From Desulfobulbaceae bacterium (lineage in GTDB: Bacteria > Desulfobacterota > Desulfobulbia > Desulfobulbales > VMSU01), in contig JADGBM010000025.1 in NCBI GenBank assembly GCA_015231515.1, positions 1-33,256 of the forward strand: DNA of 33,256 nt. Reading direction: 5' to 3'. The position numbers and the translations under genes are program-made. This document shows, piece after piece, positions 1 through 8,019 of this stretch. Every line of letters begins with the position of its first letter. The stretch's first letter is position 1. Below the pieces are notes generated by a model. It searched no databases. It was given only the letters and a program-made list of their open reading frames with translations, and was not told where the DNA came from.

Positions 1-1
1 G

Positions 2-1015
2 TCTCTGAAAATGCGCCTCTGCAATCTACCCATTGATGGTGCCAAGTGTGGCATCAACTACGACCCCTATTCGCCAGGAAAGCGCCAAGCCATGAAAAAA
101 TTCATGGCGGCGATTAAGCCCTACATCACGACATCATACTCCATGGGACCAGATCTCAATACTGACATGGAAGAGCTTGAAGCAATTGCCCATGAACTCG
201 ACATCCCTTCTGTCAAAATCGCCATTGCCAAGACACAGGGAATGGACATCGCTTCATTTACCGACAGATACGCTATTCTCCAGTCTCCTGCTATCGACTC
301 CTGGCCTCTTGGTAAAGTAAGGGCCGGATACGGGGTTGCCATGGCTGCATTAGCAACCCTTACATACCTCAACCTACCAGCCAAAGACAGCGTAATCGCC
401 GTCCAGGGTTTTGGCAATCTGGCCAAATCCACTATAGTTGGGCTATTAAAGGCAGGAGTCAACATACGAGCAATTGCAGACACCCAAAAATGCTACATTG
501 CAAAGGCCGGTCGCCATCTACCACTTGATTATCTGCTCAGCCATAGCGGCACGCTTCTGCCAGAACTGTCGTTTCCTGATCATGACGTAATCAGCACAGA
601 TAAAGAGGCTGTTCTCTCCAGTGACTGCGATATATTAATCTTAGCGGCGGTTGAAAATGTGGTGACTTCCAGGAATGCCCACCAGATTCGAGCCAAGGCA
701 ATTGTGCCAGGCGCAAATCTGGCTATCGATGCCTCAGGGGAGCACGCCCTGTTCAAAAAAGGAATTCTGGCCCTCCCCTCTTTTATGGCTGGCTGCGGAG
801 GCTCATTGTCTATGAACGGGCTCTTTGGCCCACAGTCGCCACCAACGCCTGCGGAAGTGCTTGCCTACATAGAGCATAGCATGACCGAGATGACCATGAA
901 GGTTCTCTCTGTCGCCCAGACTCAAACAGTAACTCCATCTGCTGCCGCTTTGGAAATATGCAACAGCGCCATCGTACCTCTAAGAAATAAACCATATATG
1001 CAGACCAAGGCATAA
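2..1015 (+). CDS. Glu/Leu/Phe/Val dehydrogenase family protein, 5'-truncated by the window edge
   Basis: NAD(P)-dependent oxidative deamination of an amino acid is the family activity; the substrate cannot be told from this fragment. The frame is open to the first base, so the N-terminus lies outside the window and the ATG at 11 is internal. The first residues seen are S-L-K-M. That Lys, and the Lys of PIDGAKCGI twelve residues on, match the two lysines of the glutamate/leucine dehydrogenase active site, and GPDLNTD carries the family's catalytic Asp. The Rossmann domain follows with VQGFGNLAKSTI (GxGxxx type), then AAVENVVTS and IVPGANLAI as in the C-terminal NAD domain. Deviations from the family consensus (GGAKGG read as DGAKCG, GFGNVG as GFGNLA) suggest a divergent paralogue rather than housekeeping GdhA. 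It is followed by a terminator-like hairpin and, 243 bp on, by two C-N/C-O lyase genes on the same strand. Confidence 0.85.
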   Translation, partial: SLKMRLCNLPIDGAKCGINYDPYSPGKRQAMKKFMAAIKPYITTSYSMGPDLNTDMEELEAIAHELDIPSVKIAIAKTQGMDIASFTDRYAILQSPAIDSWPLGKVRAGYGVAMAALATLTYLNLPAKDSVIAVQGFGNLAKSTIVGLLKAGVNIRAIADTQKCYIAKAGRHLPLDYLLSHSGTLLPELSFPDHDVISTDKEAVLSSDCDILILAAVENVVTSRNAHQIRAKAIVPGANLAIDASGEHALFKKGILALPSFMAGCGGSLSMNGLFGPQSPPTPAEVLAYIEHSMTEMTMKVLSVAQTQTVTPSAAALEICNSAIVPLRNKPYMQTKA

Positions 1016-1043
1016 TGTTAACAACACCAATTTCTTATTTTGA

Positions 1044-1099
1044 ACAATGGCTTAGCTTGTTGTCATCGCCCCGGCAAAGCCGTTGTATTTTTATTTTTA
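1044..1099 (+). terminator. Probable rho-independent terminator after the dehydrogenase gene
   Basis: ACAATGGCTT (1044-1053) pairs with AAGCCGTTGT (1077-1086) with one G-U pair. A small CGGC/GCCG hairpin overlaps the right arm, and the run ATTTTTATTTTTA follows directly. It begins about 28 bases after the TAA of the dehydrogenase gene. The remaining spacer to 1258 is AT-rich and holds no gene I can recognise. Confidence 0.5.
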
Positions 1100-1258
1100 A
1101 TGTGGGTAATGCAATGGAGCATTATGTATTAAAAATATAACGACTTAACTCCACAAAAAAACAGTACAACAGACTGTATATACGTATTTTTTATCAAATA
1201 ATTACTGTACACGAATTTTGCTTATTTCCATTACTCCAGAGCTCAGAGCCAACGTCAA

Positions 1259-2653
1259 ATGCCATCACATCCAATTGATTTTACGATACAATCGCTGGTT
1301 TTCTCTACCAAAGAAAGCGCCCTGATTTTTGATGAACAAACCCGCTTCTCCCGCTGGCTCTCCTTTGAGGCCGCTCTGGCCAGTTCTCAGGCCGAGCTTA
1401 ACATTATTCCCCAACAAGCCGCCGACACAATCTGTAAAAATGCACGGCTTGAGTCTCTGGATATTAATCAAATTGCCCTGGAATACACGACCAATAGAAA
1501 TTCGCTGGTTCCAGTCCTGAAAGTTCTGCGTAAAGCCTGCGGGAAGTATGGCGATTATGTTCACTTTGGCGCAACTACTCAGGATGTGCTTGACACCTGC
1601 CTGATCCTCGAAATCAAAGATTCACTCTCTTTGGCATACCGAGATCTTCGGACCATCGAAGATGCTCTTCTGCGCCTGGCAAAAGAGCACCGGCTTACCC
1701 CGATGATTGGCAGAACACATAGTCAACAGGCTATGCCTATCACCTTTGGACTAAAGGTCTCAATCTGGCTCGCAGAGTTGCGCCGACATATCGAACGCCT
1801 CAAATCGGTAGCGCACAGAGTTCTTTGTGGTCAGTTAAGCGGTGCGGTCGGCACTATGGCAGCCCTGGGTGATAAAGGTCTTGAAACATCAGAAAGAACA
1901 ATGGCCAAACTTGGACTAGCCTCAAGCGCCCTACCTTGGCACACATCCCGTGACAATATCGCCGAAACTTGTGGCGTCTTTTCCATGATAACTGCTACAG
2001 CCTGTAAAATTGCAAACGAAGTTTTTCAACTTGGCAAAACCGAAATCCTTGAACTGCGTGAACCATCAGCTGCCGGTAAAAGTGCAGGAAGCAGCACCAT
2101 GCCCCATAAACGCAACCCCGTTTTGTGCGAAAGAGTTGCCGTGCTCGCTACCCATGTCCGCGCCCTGGCTCAAATTACTCAAGAGAGTATGATCCATGAA
2201 AATGAGCGAGACCCTCGCTCCCTCTGGGCCGAGTGGCTTGCAGTGCCGCAGATCTCGATATACACAGCAACCGCCTTGAATTACCTTAAGCAAATAACTG
2301 CCAATCTTGAGGTTTTTCCAGACCGAATGCTAAGCAATATCCATCTGCACAAGGACTCTATTCTTTCAGAATGGCTGCTTTTCAAAATCAGCTCAGTGAC
2401 TGGAAAGACAAAGGCCCTTGAACTCATTAATGATTTTAGTGTCGAGTCCAAACAGAGTGGCCGAGCTACAAAAGAACTTATTGCTGCCCATAAAGATCTT
2501 GCACCACATTTCAGCCCTGAAGATTTATTGATGTTTGATTGCCCGGAACGCTACATTGGCCTTGCGCCAGAAATTGTTGATGTTACAATTAGGGATATTG
2601 AGAAAAAGCGAGCTCAGGATCCGCTTAAACTTGACAAACTCGCAAAAAGTTAA
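1259..2653 (+). CDS. PcaB/PurB-like lyase of the fumarase/aspartase superfamily (copy 1)
   Basis: A 464-residue member of the class II fumarase/aspartase superfamily, whose enzymes eliminate fumarate from succinyl-amines or open/close lactones. Visible family blocks are HFGATTQDVLDT near residue 101, GRTHSQQAMPITFGLK near 150 (the His of the TH motif is kept), and the signature SSTMPHKRNP near 280 with the mobile-loop serine used as general base. The HFGATTQD block resembles 3-carboxymuconate cycloisomerase (PcaB) more than PurB, while the TH motif, lost in some PcaB proteins, is retained. The substrate is therefore open: adenylosuccinate lyase, CMLE-like or an aminodicarboxylate lyase are all possible. 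The start has only a weak Shine-Dalgarno match. It is clearly paralogous to the gene at 3406; both follow the amino-acid dehydrogenase on the same strand. Confidence 0.85.
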   Translation: MPSHPIDFTIQSLVFSTKESALIFDEQTRFSRWLSFEAALASSQAELNIIPQQAADTICKNARLESLDINQIALEYTTNRNSLVPVLKVLRKACGKYGDYVHFGATTQDVLDTCLILEIKDSLSLAYRDLRTIEDALLRLAKEHRLTPMIGRTHSQQAMPITFGLKVSIWLAELRRHIERLKSVAHRVLCGQLSGAVGTMAALGDKGLETSERTMAKLGLASSALPWHTSRDNIAETCGVFSMITATACKIANEVFQLGKTEILELREPSAAGKSAGSSTMPHKRNPVLCERVAVLATHVRALAQITQESMIHENERDPRSLWAEWLAVPQISIYTATALNYLKQITANLEVFPDRMLSNIHLHKDSILSEWLLFKISSVTGKTKALELINDFSVESKQSGRATKELIAAHKDLAPHFSPEDLLMFDCPERYIGLAPEIVDVTIRDIEKKRAQDPLKLDKLAKS

Positions 2654-2696
2654 AAAAGGTTCAGCGCCACTTAACGAAATCAACTCGTTAAAGAGC

Positions 2697-2724
2697 GAGC
2701 CGGGGATGTCGAGCGGCTTTTTGC
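2697..2724 (+). terminator. Weak terminator-like hairpin after lyase copy 1
   Basis: AGCCG (2698-2702) pairs with CGGCT (2714-2718) and TTTTTG follows. The five-base stem is short, so termination here is only possible, not certain. It lies 45 bases past the TAA of the lyase gene. Confidence 0.35.
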
Positions 2725-2934
2725 GAGACCATCAAACTTGGGGCTTAAAAAACGATTTACTTTCACCACCGAGCACAGAAAAAACTGCTTTAATATTAGC
2801 CACGGAACCACACAGAAACACACGAAAAAAGAAAATAACTAACTTTCGTAAATTTGAGTTCTGAGTTCTTTTTTTAGCCAGCAGTGCTATGGGAATGACA
2901 ATAGTAGCTGAAAGTCAGGGGTAATCACATAAAG

Positions 2935-3243
2935 TTTCCTGATTAGCGCTAATCTTCCTCAACAAGCTCAACATCTCCAGCGGTTTTTTATCGGTGATCA
3001 ATGATTTCGGACGGTTATAATTGGACAGTAAGGAGTTTTCATTTATACATAAGATAAAAAATCCCCCTGAGTCCCCCTGCAAAGGGGATTCAGGGGGATT
3101 TTGTGAAGTCTGAGACTAACTCATATTTGTTGCTGCTTTAATATCTAAATCCCGTCCGCAGGACATTAAGTTTGTTCCGGGTCAAAAGCGCTTCAGAAAT
3201 AAGACTTTTAGTGTGCTGCGGAAGATTAGCACTAATCAGGAAA
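2935..3243. repeat. 309-bp MITE-like element bounded by 24-base inverted repeats
   Basis: The 24 bases at 2935-2958 are the reverse complement of 3220-3243 with one mismatch. Each arm also contains its own palindrome, GATTAGCGCTAATC on the left and GATTAGCACTAATC on the right. No open frame of note lies between, and I find no target-site duplication in the flanks (ACATAAAG on the left, GATTAACT on the right). It could be a non-autonomous insertion, the relic of an insertion sequence, or a paired protein-binding site. Confidence 0.55.
3058..3102. repeat. C/G-rich dispersed hairpin repeat
   Basis: A 19-base arm, AAAATCCCCCTGAGTCCCC (3058-3076), faces its reverse complement at 3084-3102 with one mismatch and a 7-base loop. 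Hairpins of the 'AATCCCCC...GGGGGATT' type are familiar as dispersed intergenic repeats in many bacterial genomes (recalled, not searched). This one lies inside the 2935-3243 element. Confidence 0.65.
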
Positions 3244-3264
3244 GATTAACTGCTTAAATTATTA

Positions 3265-3339
3265 GCCACGAACACACACTGACACACACGGACAACTGCT
3301 TTTTCTTTTTGTTTGTGTGGGTCTGTGTGGGTCTGTGGC
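3265..3339. repeat. GT/CA-rich dispersed hairpin repeat
   Basis: GCCACGAACACACACTGAC and following bases (3265-3289) pair imperfectly with the GTGTGGGTCTGTGTGGGTC-type arm at 3315-3339 across a T-rich loop. It belongs to the 'gccac...cacacac' class of intergenic repeats. A single-arm relative is seen at about 2797-2830. It lies 67 bases before the second lyase gene. Confidence 0.55.
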
Positions 3340-3405
3340 AAAAAAATTATATCGCTTTCATTTTTTAAAAAGTCCTAACAACGACTCAGAATACTTAAGA
3401 GACCG

Positions 3406-4764
3406 ATGACTGACCATTACAGCCATATTATTGATTCCAGATTTTATCGTGACGGCTACAGCACTGAAGAGACGCGCCAAATTTTCGGTGATATGCGCAG
3501 AATGCAGCGCTGGCTTGATGTTGAGCTCTGCCTGACAAACTGCCAGGCAGAGCTTGGCATCATTCCCAAGAAAGCCGCAAAAGCTCTCGCCCTGACAGCC
3601 TCTCTGGAAAAGTTCGATATCCAGAGAATCCAAGACGATATTGCCAAAACCGGACACTCACTTATTCCTCTGCTTAATGAGTGGCAGAGAATTTCCGGTG
3701 AAGACGGACAATATATTCATTACGGCGCTACAACCCAAGACATACAGGATACCGCCCAATCTCTTGAGATACAGGAAGCAATAGACCTTCTGGAAAGAGA
3801 TATAGCAGAACTTATCTCGCTTCTTGCGGACAAATCCAAACAATATCGTGATGTTATCTGTGTAGGGCGCACTCACGGCCAGCAGGCGCTTCCCACAACT
3901 TTAGGCCTGAAAATCTCCACCTGGCTAGACGAAACAATGCGCAATCAGCAACGCCTACAGCAGTGCAAGCAGCGGGTCTTGGTCAGCCAGCTCTTTGGCG
4001 GGGTTGGTACCATGTCGGCTTTATCGGCACAGGCCCAGACATTACTGGAAAACTTCTCCGCCGCTCTGGGCCTGACTGCGCCGGACAGTTCATGGCACAG
4101 TGCTCGTGACCGAACCGCGGAGCTGATCAGCGTTTTGGCTCTGATCAGCGGCGGACTTGCCCGCTCTGCCAATGAGATATGTCAGCTCGCTAAAAATGAG
4201 ATCGGCGAACTAGCTGAACCTTTTACCGCTGGTCAGATCGGCAGCAGCACAATGCCCCACAAGCGAAACCCTGAGCTTTGCGAACAGGTTGTCGTTTTGT
4301 CAAAACTCATTAAGGCAAATGCCATGAGTGGTTTCGACACGTTATGCGGTGAGCATGAACGCGACTACCGAACAGTTCGCCTTGAGTGGGTCGCTCTGAC
4401 AGAAGCGATCACCTTTTGCTGCGCCGCCCTGAAGTTTCAGAAAAAGATTATTAAAAATCTTGTTGTAAATGAGGCGCAGATAAAGAACAATCTGAACCAG
4501 GCAGCCATCTTTATTTCAACCGAAGCGCTTATGTTTTTACTTGGAGAGAAAATTGGCAAGCAATGCGCCCATGAATTAATTTACAAGGCCTCTCAGCTGT
4601 GCAGCAGCAGCGGCAAGGAGTTAATCGACATTTTACTTAAGGATGAGCTGATACGTGGGAATTTCTCGAGATCTGATTTAGAGCAGGCTATACTTCTCGA
4701 AAATCATGTGGGACAATCCGCTCAATTAATTGATCGGCTTACCCAAAAAGCAAGGCAGCTTTAA
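3406..4764 (+). CDS. PcaB/PurB-like lyase of the fumarase/aspartase superfamily (copy 2)
   Basis: A 452-residue paralogue of the gene at 1259 with the same block order: NCQAELGIIP near residue 45, HYGATTQDIQDTA near 105, GRTHGQQALPTTLGLK near 155, and the signature GSSTMPHKRNP near 280. The TH histidine and the signature-loop serine are both present, so an active enzyme is expected. The family forms tetramers with active sites at three-subunit junctions. Two similar lyases in a row could be two steps of one pathway or a mixed oligomer; the sequence does not decide. The ATG has an AAGAGA-type weak ribosome site. The repeat-filled spacer upstream argues against tight co-transcription with copy 1. 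Confidence 0.85.
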   Translation: MTDHYSHIIDSRFYRDGYSTEETRQIFGDMRRMQRWLDVELCLTNCQAELGIIPKKAAKALALTASLEKFDIQRIQDDIAKTGHSLIPLLNEWQRISGEDGQYIHYGATTQDIQDTAQSLEIQEAIDLLERDIAELISLLADKSKQYRDVICVGRTHGQQALPTTLGLKISTWLDETMRNQQRLQQCKQRVLVSQLFGGVGTMSALSAQAQTLLENFSAALGLTAPDSSWHSARDRTAELISVLALISGGLARSANEICQLAKNEIGELAEPFTAGQIGSSTMPHKRNPELCEQVVVLSKLIKANAMSGFDTLCGEHERDYRTVRLEWVALTEAITFCCAALKFQKKIIKNLVVNEAQIKNNLNQAAIFISTEALMFLLGEKIGKQCAHELIYKASQLCSSSGKELIDILLKDELIRGNFSRSDLEQAILLENHVGQSAQLIDRLTQKARQL

Positions 4765-4826
4765 AATTGAGAACTTAAGAGTCTCCCTGATACGTCCGGG
4801 TTATTTTATGACAATGGCTTAGGGCC

Positions 4827-4854
4827 TTGCGGTTAAAATCACAATGCTTATATT
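4827..4854 (+). promoter_or_regulatory. Candidate sigma-70 promoter for the OpuAC-like gene
   Basis: TTGCGG (4827-4832), a 16-base spacer and TATATT (4849-4854) lie about 130 bases before the ATG at 4984. The -10 is good and the -35 fair. Confidence 0.4.
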
Positions 4855-4889
4855 CATAGTACATTTTTCAAAGAATAGTATTTAGAGTG

Positions 4890-4906
4890 TGGTCAGTCTA
4901 TGACCA
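4890..4906. promoter_or_regulatory. Operator-like inverted repeat
   Basis: TGGTCA and TGACCA face each other across five bases (gtcta), about 30 bases past the predicted transcription start of the OpuAC-like gene. A repressor site is the simplest reading; no cognate regulator is encoded nearby. Confidence 0.35.
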
Positions 4907-4983
4907 ACTTTACAACAATTAAACCATAGTACCAGTACCTGCCAATGCCTTGAGCTCGCAGGTCACAAACAGAGGAAGTTTCA

Positions 4984-5583
4984 ATGAGAAAAAATATTTT
5001 TACCCTTTTAGTCCTTTTACTATTTTTAAGCCTTACCTCCTACGCCTCTGCCTGTGTCGGCAGAACTCTTTACATAGGTTCGCTTAGTAGCACAGAAGAT
5101 ACTATTATGTCTGAAATGCTCGCTCTGCTCATTAACGAGCGCACCGGAACCACCGTACAAACCAGGTACTTTAAAACCAATGATGAGCTCTACGCCGCCC
5201 TGAGCTCCTCTGTAGAGGAAGAGCGCGTTGATATATTGGTTGAAGATACCAGCGACGCACTGGCTATTATAAAAAAAGATCGGACTAATAATCCTGATCA
5301 GGATTATCTGGTGGCCAAGGAACATTATGACAAAAACCTCAACGTTATCTGGCTTAACCCTTTTGGATACGGTAACAGCAAAGGAGATACCACAATTTCG
5401 GTCAGCGCCCCCCTTGTTCGCAGGGATGTGTTAACTAATTTCCCTCTCCTGCCCCGTGTTCTCAACAAACTTGCCGGGGCCATCACTGACAAGGCCTATC
5501 AGAATCTTGCCAAGGATGTTTCCTCAGGTGAAAAACCCAAAAATGCCGCTAAAGATTTTCTCAGGAAGAAAAAATTCATATAG
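4984..5583 (+). CDS. Exported OpuAC-like solute-binding protein lacking one lobe
   Basis: 199 residues with a signal peptide ending at SYASAC; either ordinary cleavage after ASA or a poor lipobox is possible. After it, LYIGSLSSTEDTIMSEMLAL matches the start of the glycine-betaine/osmoprotectant binding fold (OpuAC type). The tail, with APLVRRDVL, FPLLPRVLNKLAGAITD and the final helix ending in DFLRKKKFI, matches the end of that fold. The middle of about 100 residues that forms the second lobe is missing, and the protein is shorter than the usual 270-300. Since both ends of lobe 1 are present, this looks like a real single-lobe protein and not a broken gene. The start has a strong GAGGAAG ribosome site. 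No ABC permease or ATPase is adjacent, so a transport role is doubtful. Confidence 0.7.
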   Translation: MRKNIFTLLVLLLFLSLTSYASACVGRTLYIGSLSSTEDTIMSEMLALLINERTGTTVQTRYFKTNDELYAALSSSVEEERVDILVEDTSDALAIIKKDRTNNPDQDYLVAKEHYDKNLNVIWLNPFGYGNSKGDTTISVSAPLVRRDVLTNFPLLPRVLNKLAGAITDKAYQNLAKDVSSGEKPKNAAKDFLRKKKFI

Positions 5584-5664
5584 GCCTGGGCCTGATAGTC
5601 AAATTCCTGAAGAATATTTTTCTTAGCGCATACTTCTAATCTTCAATCTTTCAAGACGGTTTTC

Positions 5665-6582
5665 ATGAAAAAACTTGCTATAGTTATACTTGCAACGCTG
5701 CTTCTCTCTTCTTGCAACTCTGCTGATACGGATACCCCGAAGAAGGTTGACCGCTCAGGCCTGCCTACCTATAAAATCGGCTACATGATCTGTAATAGTG
5801 AAAATGAAACCAATGATCGTTTTCACGCCTTCACCGAATATTTAAGCCAGCAACTTAACGCCAACTTCGAAATGGCGGCTATCGACACCACCGATTTCTT
5901 AAAAGAGCTGGATAGCCTCCATTTTACCCATACTAACTCGCTTTTATACATCATAATGAACCAGTTTAATGGTGTTGAGATCCTTGCCACCGAGAAAAAA
6001 GACTCCCTTGGCTCCTATTCGCAAGGCGTTATTATCGCTCGAACAAACAACGACACAATAAACTCTATTGCTGACCTGAAGGGAAAGACCATGATCTTCG
6101 GCCCAACGCTGGCTCCGACCGGCTTTATGGCCCAGATAGATCTGCTCCAGCAAAATAGCCTTGACCCGGAAAACGACTTATCCTTTTACACAATTCCGCG
6201 AGGTTCCTTTAAACATGAAAAGGTTGTCTACGGCGTTCTTTTTGAAAAGTACGACGCTGGCGCCCTACCTATTGGTGATGTTGAAAACATGGTTAACGAA
6301 GGTCGAATTGCCGCTGATGATCTTAAAATAATCGCCAAGGCAGACCCTATTCCCTACTGTAACTTTGCAGTTACTCAAAAGGTTGACGACGATCTGGCCC
6401 AAAAGTTTAAGAAAGTAATCATATCAATTACCAAAGATACAACTGTTGAATATAATGGTGAAGTGGTCAAGGTACTTGACCGTGCTCTGGTCGATGGATT
6501 TGAGGACAGTAAGGATTCTGATTTTGATATTGTCCGTGACATTGCGAAACGAACCAACATGCCGCCTTACCAGAAATTCTAG
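5665..6582 (+). CDS. PhnD-like phosphate/phosphonate-type solute-binding lipoprotein
   Basis: A 305-residue lipoprotein: MKKLAIVILATLLLSSC is a lipoprotein signal with the lipid-bearing Cys at 17. The mature part has the order of the PhnD/periplasmic-binding type 2 fold: YKIGYMICNSENE at the start, SQGVIIARTNNDTINSIADLKGKT typical of the hinge strand (a 'dl+Gk' motif), FGPTLAPTGF as the anion-loop region, and YDAGALPIGDVENM later. The ligand is unknown. No permease or ATPase genes adjoin it, so it may serve a remote transporter or a sensor. It lies 81 bases after the OpuAC-like gene on the same strand, possibly co-transcribed. Its TAG overlaps the stop codon of the opposing gene in a shared CTAG at 6579-6582. 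Confidence 0.75.
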   Translation: MKKLAIVILATLLLSSCNSADTDTPKKVDRSGLPTYKIGYMICNSENETNDRFHAFTEYLSQQLNANFEMAAIDTTDFLKELDSLHFTHTNSLLYIIMNQFNGVEILATEKKDSLGSYSQGVIIARTNNDTINSIADLKGKTMIFGPTLAPTGFMAQIDLLQQNSLDPENDLSFYTIPRGSFKHEKVVYGVLFEKYDAGALPIGDVENMVNEGRIAADDLKIIAKADPIPYCNFAVTQKVDDDLAQKFKKVIISITKDTTVEYNGEVVKVLDRALVDGFEDSKDSDFDIVRDIAKRTNMPPYQKF

Positions 6583-7004
6583 AATTTTTGATCGAAAATA
6601 ATACCGCTTTCTTTTTGAAGCCTTGCAAAAAGGCTTTGCAACTCCTCGACTCCGACAACCATGTCATGCACAACACGGCATCTATCACCACCGGAACAAT
6701 CGTATATATCGAGAACCAGAGTATCTTCTTCCTGAATCAATACAAGATGGATATCCGAACCATTTTGCTGCAAGCGTAAGTTGACAAGTTCCACCAGACG
6801 CTTGACATCACTTACATCTGCAGGACTTGTCGTTACCGGATCCCTCCGCTCGCGCTTTCTCTCATCAAACAACTGACGACCATACAAATGGCTGATCGCC
6901 TTTGATTTGTCGACAGGCAGCGGTGGAAAGATATCCTTTCGAATGGGTTGCGGTTTTTTAGACTGTGAAAGTTTCGCAGTATCTTTAACCTCATAAATAA
7001 CCAT
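6579..7004 (-). CDS. Hypothetical protein with a FlaG-like C-terminal domain
   Basis: 141 residues. The first 65 are charged, proline-containing and look disordered. Residues 66-141 follow the FlaG pattern: a helix (VKRLVELVNLRLQQ), a strand segment with LVLIQEEDTLVLDIYD, a 'v.r.v...el' helix (RVVHDMVVGVEELQSLFAR) and the ending GIIFDQKF that mirrors the G-L-F-D ending of FlaG proteins. FlaG modulates flagellar filament length in other bacteria; no flagellin or FliD gene is near, so I give only the fold. The start is supported by an AAGGTGG ribosome site. It is the last gene of a leftward run with the MBL and HDOD genes, 95 bases after the MBL gene. Confidence 0.55.
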   Translation of the reverse strand: MVIYEVKDTAKLSQSKKPQPIRKDIFPPLPVDKSKAISHLYGRQLFDERKRERRDPVTTSPADVSDVKRLVELVNLRLQQNGSDIHLVLIQEEDTLVLDIYDCSGGDRCRVVHDMVVGVEELQSLFARLQKESGIIFDQKF

Positions 7005-7099
7005 AGACTCACCACCTTTTCGTTAATCCCTACATAACGTATCGGCAGGTGGAAGGTGGCGCATTAATAGGAGGTTCGCCAGAACAGTGGTTTAGATAA

Positions 7100-8017
7100 C
7101 TACAGAATTATTTCCATTCCCTCTTTGGCAAAAAAGATCTCGGTTCCACCGTCGTTACCGGGAGAACAATGCTTTGCAGTAAGTGCATCAAGCTGCTTAT
7201 CAGTGCGCATTGGCTCGTGGTGGAAAAGGGCCATTTTCTTTACTTGACTGCGTGCCGCCAGCTGCACAGCAAACTCCATTGGAGAATGCCCCCAGCCCAC
7301 CTTTGACCCCTCATACTCTTCCTGGGTATACTGGGTATCAAATATCAGAAAATCGGCACCCGTCACAAAATCTTGGAGTACCTTATTCTGCTCGGCTACA
7401 ACCAACTCCCCCTCAACGGCCATCGCTTCATCATAAGAAGGATCTTCAGGGTCACTGCAAAAGATGTTCGTGTAGGGCTCGGTATCATAGGCAGTACAAA
7501 ACGATTTCCCCTTGTACTCAAACCGATACCCCAGGCACAAGATTGGATGGTTTAGATATTTAGTAGTGAGTTTAATTCCATCGCCCAGGTCAAACTCGCC
7601 CTCTTTAAGATGAAAATACTGAAGATTTGCGGCAAGCTCTGCATCACGAACCGGAAAGTAACGATAGGTCATCTGTCCGCCGACAATCTTCTCCAGGGTA
7701 TCCGCTTCATGAGTAACCGGACCATGAACACGGACAGTGGTCGTCGGCAGATAGAGGGGCACAAAAAACGGAAACCCCATAATATGATCCCAATGCGTAT
7801 GGGACAGGAATAGGTCGATATCAATCGGTCCTTTTGGCAAATCATTGGCCATTATAAAATTGCCCAGCTCCCGAATACCGGAACCGGCGTCAATAATTAT
7901 CAGACGATCGATTTCATCAAAGCGCAGCTCTATGCACGCCGTATTACCACCATACTCTGTAGTTTGAGGGCCAGGACAAGGAATCGATCCGCGCACACCC
8001 CAGAATTTCACCCTCAT
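7100..8017 (-). CDS. MBL-fold metal-dependent hydrolase
   Basis: A 305-residue metallo-beta-lactamase-fold protein. MRVKFWGVRGSIPCPG and EYGGNTACIE are the usual opening of the phosphodiesterase-like branch. IIDAGSGIREL is followed by the zinc motif SHTHWDH (H73, H75, D77, H78), then LNHP, FDTQYT and the C-terminal GWGHS and LFHHEP histidines. The metal site appears complete, so it should be active; cyclic nucleotide or other phosphodiester substrates are plausible but not shown. Its ATG comes two bases after the TAA of the HDOD gene, and its ribosome site AAGGGG lies inside the HDOD coding end, so the two are translationally coupled. This pairing suggests a shared signalling role. Confidence 0.85.
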   Translation of the reverse strand: MRVKFWGVRGSIPCPGPQTTEYGGNTACIELRFDEIDRLIIIDAGSGIRELGNFIMANDLPKGPIDIDLFLSHTHWDHIMGFPFFVPLYLPTTTVRVHGPVTHEADTLEKIVGGQMTYRYFPVRDAELAANLQYFHLKEGEFDLGDGIKLTTKYLNHPILCLGYRFEYKGKSFCTAYDTEPYTNIFCSDPEDPSYDEAMAVEGELVVAEQNKVLQDFVTGADFLIFDTQYTQEEYEGSKVGWGHSPMEFAVQLAARSQVKKMALFHHEPMRTDKQLDALTAKHCSPGNDGGTEIFFAKEGMEIIL

Positions 8018-8019
8018 AG

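Larger units (their letters stand above)
2654..3405. other. Repeat-rich intergenic spacer, no gene
   Basis: I see no coding sequence in these 752 bases. They hold a terminator-like hairpin right after the first lyase (2697-2724), a 309-bp stretch bounded by 24-base inverted repeats (2935-3243), a C/G-rich hairpin inside it (3058-3102) and a GT/CA-rich hairpin of a 'CCACGAACACACAC' dispersed type (3265-3339). A related fragment, TAGCCACGGAACCACACAG, sits near 2799. Such density of unrelated repeats suggests a landing site for small non-coding elements. Confidence 0.7.

Noticed and set aside
1171-1213. LexA-like CTGTATATA and ACTGTACAC half-sites
   Set aside because: They do not form one box with proper spacing and inverted halves; AT-rich chance is likelier.
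2535-2864. Open frame spanning the end of lyase copy 1 and the spacer
   Set aside because: It begins inside a conserved gene in another frame and ends in repeat sequence.
2935-3243. Complete insertion sequence
   Set aside because: Too short and without any transposase frame; only a non-autonomous element can be argued.
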